Positions 34,328 through 64,000 of a stretch of 64,000 nucleotides of DNA are shown piece by piece. Numbering within the stretch: the first letter of the stretch is position 1; the number at the start of each line of letters is the position of its first letter. A program made the position numbers and the translations under genes. The notes under the pieces are model-generated. The model was not told the origin of the DNA. It made no database searches and was given only the letters and a program-made list of their open reading frames with translations. The stretch is taken from contig NC_089724.1 of the NCBI RefSeq assembly GCF_035083965.1, positions 11,774,910-11,838,909 on the forward strand, written 5' to 3'. This stretch comes from Branchiostoma lanceolatum (Eukaryota; Chordata; Leptocardii; Amphioxiformes; Branchiostomatidae).

Positions 34328-35190
34328 CAGTGCACATGGGGCTAGCATTGTTATTTAGCAATATCTATAGAATCTATGTGTAGTAAACCAGAGGTGTTGT
34401 CACTGTTACTGTGCTGATATTCAATGCAATGTATCAGTTGTGCTAGTATGGTTGTAGAATAATGACTAGTAATCTTACATACTTTATTCCAAGTAACTAG
34501 AAAACTGGAATGGTGAATTCTACTATATTTATAGTGAATGAACAATATGCCATCATCATTTTGGGCAGCTTGCCTGGTCTGAGTCAACTCTTCCTCTTGA
34601 AGAGTTCCTATCTTCCATAAAGTCCATGCCTTGTTACCCCGGGATCCCTGGCAATTTGATCAATGTTTAGTCTGCCAGGGTTGACCAACTCAGAAATACA
34701 GTACTGGAAATTGTGTTTTGGTCTACAATATGCCATAGATGGAACAGTATTACATGCAAACTTGATGACATCTTTGACAACTTTTATGACAATCTTATGA
34801 CAACTTTCTATAAAGATGCCAGATCTAATGCAAGAGTGAGAAGAAAAAATGTTTTTCTCAGGAATGATTTGAGACTTGTGCTCATTTGTTGATAGTTTCA
34901 GTACATTTATAACAAATTTAGGTGTATAAAGTGCTGACAGTAAGTTGTAATACATTTGTAATTTGTATGTGTATACAGTATCTGAGTTTGTTAATGGAAT
35001 TTTCAATATTTATTTATCTATTGCTAAAACAAGTGAGTTCCATTTACCTTTGCTAATACATGTAACTAATTATTTTCTCATCAACTATGTACATGTACAT
35101 TTGTATTATCAATACATCCTTTTGAAATGATCTATATGTTGGTAAATATATACCCCAAAACTTTTATTTTTTAATAAAGTAAAATGAATA
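34328..35190 (+). other. 3' UTR of the dehydrogenase gene
   Basis: AT-rich sequence without exons. The first good AATAAA lies at 35173-35178, which would make the 3' UTR about 850 bases. Confidence 0.5.
35173..35178 (+). terminator. Candidate poly(A) signal of the dehydrogenase gene
   Basis: AATAAA on the coding strand in a T-rich context. Confidence 0.5.
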
Positions 35191-35335
35191 ACAGAAGAAC
35201 ATGATCAGGAATATTTCTCTTTCTTTTCTTACTTAACCTGTTATGTTATGACACCAGTTCATCATCGTTAGAGGTACTCGATGAAATAAATTTACAAATT
35301 TACTGCATGTTTTGTACTCAGCTCAACCTCTCCTA

Positions 35336-35447
35336 GCCTGGTATCTAAACCTATTATAGCTGTCGAGCTTTCCTTCTCTACCAGGCCCTGTCCTATTTGT
35401 ACAGAGGATGAAAGAGGCTGCAGCTATGATAGGTTTGGATACCAGGC
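35336..35447. mobile_element. 112-bp hairpin MITE
   Basis: The arms start GCCTGGTATCTAAACCTAT and close with the imperfect complement ending GATACCAGGC, around a loop of about 55 bases. The same terminus appears near 31641-31655, so this is a family. No target duplication was found. Confidence 0.6.
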
Positions 35448-35737
35448 GATTAAAGCCTTTCCGGGTACAAGGGATAATGCATTGGGTGAGTTGCTTTGGT
35501 TTATCAAAAGGAGGAAATATTTGATAGTCAAATGGGATTAAGTTACCTGACAAAGGAATTTAGGGCAATTTCTTTTTTTCTTTTGTTCGGTAAATAAATG
35601 GACACTGTTGGAGATTGTGCCAATGTTCAACGATTGTACCCATGTACAACTTACCATTAGCTGCAGTATGATTACTTGACGCATGGTGGCGTTGCAACAA
35701 ACAACATCCGGGTCTTTCTCGCTGTAGCTGTCCCTGA

Positions 35738-35754
35738 ACCAAAATGGCGCCGCC
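35738..35754 (+). promoter_or_regulatory. YY1-like motif overlapping the ATP synthase subunit e start codon
   Basis: ACCAAAATGGCGCCGCC contains the YY1-type core around the ATG itself. Such sites are frequent at nuclear genes for mitochondrial proteins. Function is inferred from the motif only. Confidence 0.45.
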
Positions 35755-38521
35755 GGTTGCAGTTTCACCTCTTATCAAGGTAAAATTTGTCCTTTCCTGC
35801 ATTTATATGCCCGCACTCGGTAGTATTTTACAACCGAACTATGCCATATATTCTATAGAATGTGTTGTGGGTGTACTCTATGGTTTATCCTGTCCCCTTT
35901 CGACTGTAAGTCCGATTTAACATCAGCACTGGGCGGCGCATGCATGAAGGTCATGAGATTTGGTCCTGAGAAAATTAATGCCATGGAGTGTCTCTGACAG
36001 TATGTTCGTCCTGTTGTACTATTCTACATTATCAAATATTATACGTAGATGCTACTTCACTTTGACATGTTGAAAAGGAGAACGAAAGTTCAAAAGATAA
36101 TTTTAGTGTCATGTAGTGATGTACTGTGTGTCATCCTACCTGACCGTAGTCATGTGTACTTGTACTAAGTTTACAGAATATGTTGTGTATTTCAGTTCTC
36201 TCGCTATGCTGCTCTCTTTGTGGGCATCGCATATGGATCCAGGAAAAATGGTATGTTCAATGTCATAAATTAAACTATATCCATGTTTATTGTCATTTGT
36301 AGTGTAGCTCAATGTCGAAATCCAGATACCTTGTTGTAGTACCATATTAGGAGGCTACTAGTACAAAGTTGAGTAAGCAATACCAAGGAGGTTAAATATA
36401 CAAGGAGAAAGGACACAATTTGCCTTCTTTCAGGAGAGTGCGTTTCAACAACTTCGCGTCAAGGTGCTAATTACCCCCAATTTGCATCACCCGCCCTGGC
36501 TTGGGTCTTTGTTCACAGTCTGTTTTCACAAGATGACCCTCCCAGGAGATGACGATTTTGAGTGGAGTGACTTTGAAATCCAGCGATTTTGAGGACAATT
36601 TTAGCGAAATAGGGCACGAAGAACCGTGTAGCGATAGCGACAATCCGACAGAGCAGGCAAATACAAACCCCGTTGCCGCCAGCGGTCAAATACGTGTGCA
36701 GTATACGGGTAAACATACAAGAACGTAGGACGGATAGACATATAAACATGGTTAGGTCAAGTCGAGGTTGTCTATATGATCAAATAAATAAGTATAAGTA
36801 AAACTGGAAAGTGTGGCGATTATCTTTATTTAACCACATTGGTTTGATTCAATGTTTGTGCACATTCCGGGGTGACATAACGATCATAATGCCTTGTATA
36901 CAATTCCCTGTGGCTAATACTTTGCTCCAAACCATGCCTATGACTACAAATGAAATCCACAGAGACCAGACTTACACAAAAATAATGCAAAAGTCTTGCG
37001 AAGAGTCGAAGAAAACTTGACGGAGTCGAACAACAAAAAATATTACAATGGAACACCAAAGTTATGAACTATCCTAGAAAACCTTCGGTTTTGGTGGGGA
37101 AACTGTTATAATATTTTTATAAAGGCATCTAACACAGAATATTCTTCATATTTTTGAGCCAAAACATTCCATGCACAGCTACAAAAAAGCCTGTAAACAC
37201 ACCCATCTTCGTCGCACGGCGATGAACCACATATCAAAATGGCCGCCTAAGTCCACTCTCGGCAATAATGCCGTCTGCGCAAGTCACATTCGCTTCCCAA
37301 ATAAGGTAATCCTCGGAAACTGCTGGCTTCTTGCTAGTCGCTCGGGCCAGCATCGGAGGGCATGACGTCACGATCGGGCTCATTAGCATAGAATTTGAAT
37401 GGTTTTGCCGCCAATGCCTGAGGGGCACTTGCCAGAACAAAGGAGTGCCGCCGGAGGGCGGAAACAATAGATAGCCCCGGGGTTTGGCGGGTCAGTACAA
37501 TAGCGCACAGCGGGGTGTTAATCCCGTCCGTTCTCCTTGTATATTTAACCTCCTTGGCAATACGTACATGATGTGTGTGGTCATTTTTAAGTTCTTGAAC
37601 ATTCAAACTCATTCGGGAGAAGGATGAGTGTATTTCTCTTTTGATTTGCAGCCAGACTAACAGTCTCAGAGGCGGAGGTCCGCAAAATTGAAGAGAAGCA
37701 GAAAAAGGAGAGAGAGGAACGCGAGAGGATTGCCAAGGAGCTGGCAGGTAAGCTGGGCAACATTTCTTGGTACTGTTTGACAGTAGGTTTTACATGATAG
37801 GGACCTATGGATTATGAACAGGATTTTTTTAGCATGTTACGAATGTACACTGTATTTATATAAACTCTGGACACTCTCTCTCTCTCTCTCTCTCTCTCCA
37901 ATTTAACGTCTTTTGTTCCCCATCATCTGGGGGTTAGACGTGCTTGCACATGGATTGGGAAGCCCCAGAACTCCTCATCAAGTGCAAGTCCTTTTTTGTA
38001 GCAAGAGTTTTTACGGCTGGATGCCCTTCCTAACGCCAACCCAAACCCTACTGCTGGGCTTAGGACATGGGAAATGTGTGTTAAGTGCCTTTCCCAAGGG
38101 CACAACGTCTGGGTGCATGTCCGGACATGTCTGGGTACTCCACTGGGGATTGAACCTGGGTCTTATTGGTTCATAGCCGGATGCTCTGCCACTGTGCTAC
38201 ACAGACGCCACACCTACACAGACGCCACACTAGCTTAAGAAACGGATCTCATAGGCCTCTTATCCAATAACTATGATATGATACATGTACGTTTTGTATT
38301 TATTTGGAAATTTAGTCTTGGACGACCAAAGCTAATTTTCCAACTTAGCAGATTGCCAATGTCACTTTTACCCTAGCAGTTGTGGCATACAGGGACAAAA
38401 TTCTGTGGCTTTGAGTGAGTGAGTTTGACTATTTATGATATACATTTTTCATGGCAACTGTTGAACTGATCAACTTGAATTTTTCCCCACAGCTGCTAAT
38501 GAAGACACCATCTTGAAGTAG
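35744..38521 (+). CDS. ATP5ME: Mitochondrial ATP synthase subunit e
   Basis: Four exons join in phase: 35744-35779, 36196-36250, 37652-37747, 38493-38521; 71 residues (human is 69). The N-terminus MAPPVAVSPLIK, the membrane segment with GIAYG (a GxxxG motif, Gly22 and Gly26), the Glu/Lys/Arg-rich helix and the C-terminus ending ILK match subunit e from end to end. In other animals the protein sits in the membrane part of ATP synthase, pairs with subunit g through GxxxG contacts, and supports dimer rows that shape cristae. The short coding region is spread over 2.8 kb, mainly because a 1.17-kb transposon occupies intron 2 and a SINE occupies intron 3. Its 3' end faces the convergent DNAAF9 gene, about 1.6 kb away between stop codons. 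Confidence 0.95.
36384..37556. mobile_element. 1.17-kb non-autonomous DNA transposon in ATP5ME intron 2
   Basis: Perfect 26-base inverted termini begin CAAGGAGGTTAAATATACAA. The 7-base GCAATAC abuts both ends (36377-36383 and 37557-37563) as a target duplication. The interior has no transposase; its open frames show no domain. I cannot assign the superfamily with confidence. Confidence 0.78.
37876..38228 (-). mobile_element. tRNA-headed SINE in ATP5ME intron 3
   Basis: Read on the minus strand, the head at about 38217 has an A box (TAGCACAGTGGCAGAGCA) and a B box (GGTTCAATCCC) with tRNA-like spacing. A body of about 250 bases follows, including TTGGGAAAGGCACTTAA and GACGTTAAA, and it ends in a GA microsatellite (CT run at 37876-37899 on the plus strand). 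The internal promoter would be read by RNA polymerase III. A relative lies at 49276-49712. Confidence 0.75.
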
Positions 38522-40121
38522 TGCAGCCGACTTCTTGCAGCTTTCCAGAACCCCATGGTGAAGAAGATTCCGTTAGAGATTTAACTATTTGCAGAGAGTG
38601 TACTTCAAAAGAAGCTGGGTCTAACTTGAAAGAACAAGACTGAAAATTTGTTCCTGATATAAAAATGTTCAATCACCTGAATGGTTCCATAGTACTTCCC
38701 TGAGAAGAACTCTATAGTTATTGAATTTTCATCTCCTTAACATACAAAATGTACTACAACTCTGTGTGTATACTTTGTTCTGAAGGTTGTGTTTAACAGA
38801 CCATTGATTGATGACAGACCTTTCAGAATGAGTCATAAATAAAATGTGTCATTTAAAGTGAATCTGCATCCTTGTTTCCATCGCCACTGTGCGCCTTAGC
38901 ATAGATCTATGTTACTCTGTAGTATGTACATGTGTAACAGGTTTGGAAGGAAAGCATTGAAAGGACAAGCCCAGATTCTTTCACACACCGTAAATGTATT
39001 CAGTACAACCTCTGGATACACACTGCATCCTACAATGTACACCATTGCTATGATAAACAGTATCACAGGGTGAGACTTTAACTAGAAGAACATCTTTGTT
39101 GTTGTATGTACTTACATGTACTAGAGACGTTGTACATTGTCTAGTGCCTCTTCATATGAGAAGTGGGTAACTCCTGGTGGAGTCAAAGACTAATAGTAAT
39201 ACTGCAACAGAAAATGTGACAAAGTTCCTGGAACTCTAACTTACAATGTTCTGGTGGGTTACAATTCAATGCAATTTACTATATTACTGCATACTCAATA
39301 AGCACGCAATATACCATTTTTCACAGCACAATTGCCCAACAAACTCGGGTGCAGCACACTTAGATGTATACAAATTGTCTGAAATTCTTAGGAAACAACT
39401 GAACTTTTCTCTACAACATCACCACACCCTAATATCAAACTTCTCAATTTCAAATTGTGTCAAATATTCTATATAAATCTGTGTCACACAAAAATATACA
39501 ACTTCAGTCACTTTGGAAAATCAGCAACAAAATTTTGACTACACTCACAAAGCCAACTACTGTATTGTTAACAGCTCAACTACATGTACAATGCAGTGAA
39601 AATACTAAATCTTACTTTGTCATATAAAGTCTTCTCAACTTTGTTGTGGTGGTTCACTTTGCTCCAAATAGGTGGCAACACTTCTGCTGAACACAACAAC
39701 CATCACCATTGTAGGAAACTACTATTATAATAGTGATATGTCAAACTTATGTGCAAAACATCACACACTTTTCAGCCTCATTCACCAACATTTCAGTTAA
39801 CCTTATTTTTCCACAACCCAACAAAAGGCACTGCTAGTAGGAATGTTAAGATCTTTATCTGGCCAGTACGCTTGCAAGAATAACTGAAATGCTTGTCAGC
39901 ATTTACGTACTGGAAGCACATAACGGAAAGGGAAGGCACTGTTAGCTTCCTTCTCAATTAAAGGAAAGTATTTAGTCTGTGACATGCTTGAAAGGCACTT
40001 CTGTGTGCTGGAAGGTGGAATCTGATGGAATGTAATCCACTGCAATTGATTTGTCTGGACGGAATGATATCATTCGATAACATTGTGGTACTTAAGAAGT
40101 GTAGCTCTACTAGCACAAGAC
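38522..40121. other. Convergent 3' UTRs of ATP5ME and DNAAF9
   Basis: The plus-strand AATAAA at 38838-38843 is a good poly(A) signal for ATP5ME. The rest, up to the DNAAF9 stop at 40122-40124, should be 3' UTR and spacer on the minus strand. I found no canonical AATAAA for DNAAF9 here, so it may use a variant signal. Confidence 0.5.
38838..38843 (+). terminator. Poly(A) signal of ATP5ME
   Basis: AATAAA about 317 bases after the TAG stop, followed by a GT-rich stretch. Confidence 0.65.
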
Positions 40122-61745
<21,624 letters not shown>

Positions 61746-61798
61746 TCAGCTCGATTGATGGGGGTAAAAGGAAGAAAAGTTTTAGTCGAACTCTACTT

Positions 61799-61813
61799 GT
61801 TTTCATTAGCAAC
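61799..61813. promoter_or_regulatory. Candidate RFX X-box upstream of DNAAF9
   Basis: GTTTTC-ATT-AGCAAC fits the X-box consensus RYYNYY-N(1-3)-RRNRAC and lies about 55 bases before the DNAAF9 ATG. RFX factors control ciliary genes through such sites close to the start. Just upstream, at about 61817-61830, a CCATTTTGG/GGCGGCC block resembles a YY1 site, giving a compact TATA-less promoter. Confidence 0.5.
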
Positions 61814-61830
61814 TACGGCGGCCATTTTGG

Positions 61831-63358
61831 ACGTTCATAGGTCACATGACCTACTCCGCATGATCTGATTGGTTGTGGGCGTTGGGCGGGAAATTCGAAC
61901 TGTCCATTGTGCTGAAGAACCATCTTTCCCTTGCTCATATCTCGGATACGCATTGTGTTAGCTTCGAAAAAGTTTCAGACATAAGATGGAGCGTACATCA
62001 GTTACGTCCATTAAACTGCAACAACAACGTTGTCGATAAATTTCCAGTAAATTCTCAAGCAATGCAGTAAACAGTGAACCTCCTTTTTGTCTGCATTACC
62101 ACCGTAGATCAGATGATAGCGCTGGATGAAACGTTAGATCGATGTCGAGAAAAGCTTTCATCTAAAACTTTGAGTAAATAAACAAAAAGAAAGAAAGGAA
62201 AAATGGACCAAAATGATTTTTAAAAAGTAACGCTTTCGGCAGTACGCTGCACAGAGATGTTAGTTCTTATTCGTGACGGTAACGGGTACTGCTCACAAAT
62301 GGAAAATAAAATGCCGGCCAAACATATTCTATGATAACTTGTTATATCCGTAATCAGTATTCCACTTCCGTAAGCCGAACTGCCTGCCCACCTGCAGCAT
62401 TACACAAAACAAACACTGTACGTAGTGACTTATGTCGTATATATATGCAGTATCTGGGCAACCGGTACGTCTGTCCATTATTTATCTATCGTTAACCATC
62501 CAACACATGGCCAATAAGAACGAAAAAAAAAACGTTTGGAAGTACACGAGTGCCCCCGCTTGGATATTTGAACTATGCAACATGTACAACACAACATACA
62601 GATGTAAACAGACCGGGCACGTTTGCACACACAGCTTTTTAACGCTTCAACAGGCCGATTGTCAACAGCCTGGCAGATAAACGAAGCGAATCACTTTGGC
62701 CAGTTGACGCTACAGCATTGGGAAACTGTTTTACAGTAAACTTAGGTGGCAAATGTATTGAAAATAGCGTAACAGCTGGAATCGTTGGCGCCAGATACTG
62801 TAAACGAGCATGATTTATACAACAAAATCAATCCGATAAAAGATGGAAAGTACGACACTTGATATCGATCTGAATAAAACATCTACATCGCAAACTAGGG
62901 ATCGTATCGTCAGCTAATTTTCTCGTGTGAGTGGTTTGTAATCAACATGCTATACTATCTGCATATCTCATACTGCCAGTTTTAACGATGGTGCAGCAGA
63001 TCATGCAGTCGACAAGCCTGTCATTCAGCCAAATACTGCTTAATTATAGAAGATTTCATTTCTGTCCTCGATAAACAATTCTCAAATCCTATTCTACGCC
63101 CAAACATTTTGACATATACCAAACGCTTCAAACACAACCAATTTATTAACATCAGCTACAAGGACCTGACACTTCATGGACTGAAAAACATTTGCTCGAT
63201 TCACAATTGCTGGTCTCAAATTTGTATAATGTTCTTTGCCTGCTTTACAATGACTTGAACGTGTCACCACAATAAGCTGCAAATTTGAAATGTATCATAA
63301 ACATAAACCAAAAACAGAATCTCCCTGGATAGACGAATGCTTTTTCCTACCATTTTCA
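61831..63358. other. Intergenic stretch right of DNAAF9
   Basis: No exon, RNA or clear repeat is recognised. A palindrome GGTCACATGACC lies at about 61840-61851 in the DNAAF9 promoter side. Short open frames lack any signature. Confidence 0.4.
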
Positions 63359-63562
63359 TAGCCTCCGTTGCAGACTCTGAAGCGGCTTTTTGGGGGCTAA
63401 ATAATACACTTTTGCAGCCACCCCGTAACTATCAGCCATCCTGTAACCATCAGCCATCTAGGCGGCTGATGGTTACAGGATGGCTGATAGTTACGGGGTG
63501 GCTGCAAAAAGTGTATTATTTAGCCCCCCAAAAAGCCGCTTCAGAGTCTGCAACGGAGGCTA
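63359..63562. mobile_element. 204-bp near-perfect palindromic foldback element with 9-bp target duplication
   Basis: The whole element is an inverted repeat: it begins TAGCCTCCGTTGCAGACTCT and ends in the complement, with only two single-base length differences between arms and a 6-base centre. CCATTTTCA directly flanks both ends (63350-63358 and 63563-63571). Inside each arm there is a short duplicated CATCAGCCATC-type motif. It is non-coding. The TAGCC start and 9-bp duplication are shared with the larger element at 5202-6579, which suggests the same or a related transposase. Confidence 0.82.
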
Positions 63563-63571
63563 CCATTTTCA

Positions 63572-64000
63572 CACATTTTCATAAAAGCAATAGCAACATA
63601 ACAGCAAGAAATGCCCGGTAGTAGATATAATCGAAACACACATGGCGCTAAAATTGGCAATTATGACTTAACTGTGAAACAAATAGAAGAGAAACCATGG
63701 CCGTATGTCACAGTGGTGTAAAGATAATTATAGAAACACGTGAAATTAAAGATAAAGATGACAAGGATTAAACAATATTCGAAGAAGGAGGTTGGAAGAG
63801 ACAGCAAGGGATATTGCCTACTCTCCACGCCGGAGTGGGTCCGGTTGGTTTTTGACGTGTATTATACCGTTTTCATTATGTCGCCAACCCACACTGTGGA
63901 TTGGCGTCATAAAGGGAACGGCACAAAATAGAAAGCCCAACAAATACGCCTAAAAACACGTCTAAAACCAGCCGGATCCACTCCTCTGCTTGGAGAGTAG
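63572..64000. other. Right flank, no gene recognised
   Basis: AT-rich sequence with no supported feature. The last bases (CTGCTTGGAGAG) resemble the terminus of the MITE at 21446-21593, so a repeat copy may begin at the edge. Confidence 0.4.

Noticed and set aside
37876..38228. Possible functional tRNA gene
   Set aside because: A and B boxes are present but the full cloverleaf pairing is not evident and the sequence continues into a SINE body and microsatellite tail.

Overview
This window is animal nuclear DNA. It has intron-rich genes with GT-AG introns, chordate-type gene families and a high density of small inverted-repeat transposons, tRNA-headed SINEs and CR1-like retroelements. A cephalochordate (amphioxus, Branchiostoma) is my best guess. 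That is an inference from gene content and repeat style, not a database match. I assembled the gene models by hand by joining open exons at GT/AG sites with consistent phase.

Layout. 752-1874 (minus): a small secreted protein with one peritrophin-type chitin-binding domain and a coiled coil; its 3' end may lie off the left edge. 1875-7997: no host gene recognised; it holds a 112-bp hairpin, a dead CR1-like fragment and a 1.4-kb DNA transposon with a 9-bp target duplication. 7998-13469 (plus): a nine-exon 2-oxoglutarate dioxygenase of the gamma-butyrobetaine hydroxylase family. 13470-24661: mostly repeats, including a 2.8-kb element whose ends are arrays of a short palindrome, and a TTAA-flanked element. 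24662-28085 (plus): a seven-exon ETS transcription factor of the SPI (PU.1) subfamily. 30531-34327 (plus): a six-exon membrane short-chain dehydrogenase close to HSD17B2, with the catalytic Tyr replaced by Glu. 35744-38521 (plus): ATP synthase subunit e in four exons. 40122-61745 (minus): a 38-exon gene coding for 1,159 residues that I identify as DNAAF9 (C20orf194/Shulin), a packaging factor for ciliary outer dynein arms. An almost intact endonuclease/reverse-transcriptase retrotransposon sits in its intron 35 on the same strand. 61746-64000: promoter side, then a 204-bp near-perfect palindrome.

The genes do not form one pathway: they cover carnitine-type metabolism, myeloid-type transcription control, steroid/retinoid-type redox chemistry, mitochondrial ATP synthesis and cilia assembly. 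ATP synthase subunit e and DNAAF9 are convergent neighbours. Much of the structure outside exons is explained by mobile elements, several with clear target-site duplications. I found no CRISPR array, rRNA or stand-alone tRNA gene. The most notable points are the Tyr-to-Glu change in the HSD17B2-like protein, the altered aromatic cage plus mitochondrial-type leader of the butyrobetaine hydroxylase-like protein, the palindrome-array transposon, and a candidate RFX X-box about 55 bases before the DNAAF9 start codon.
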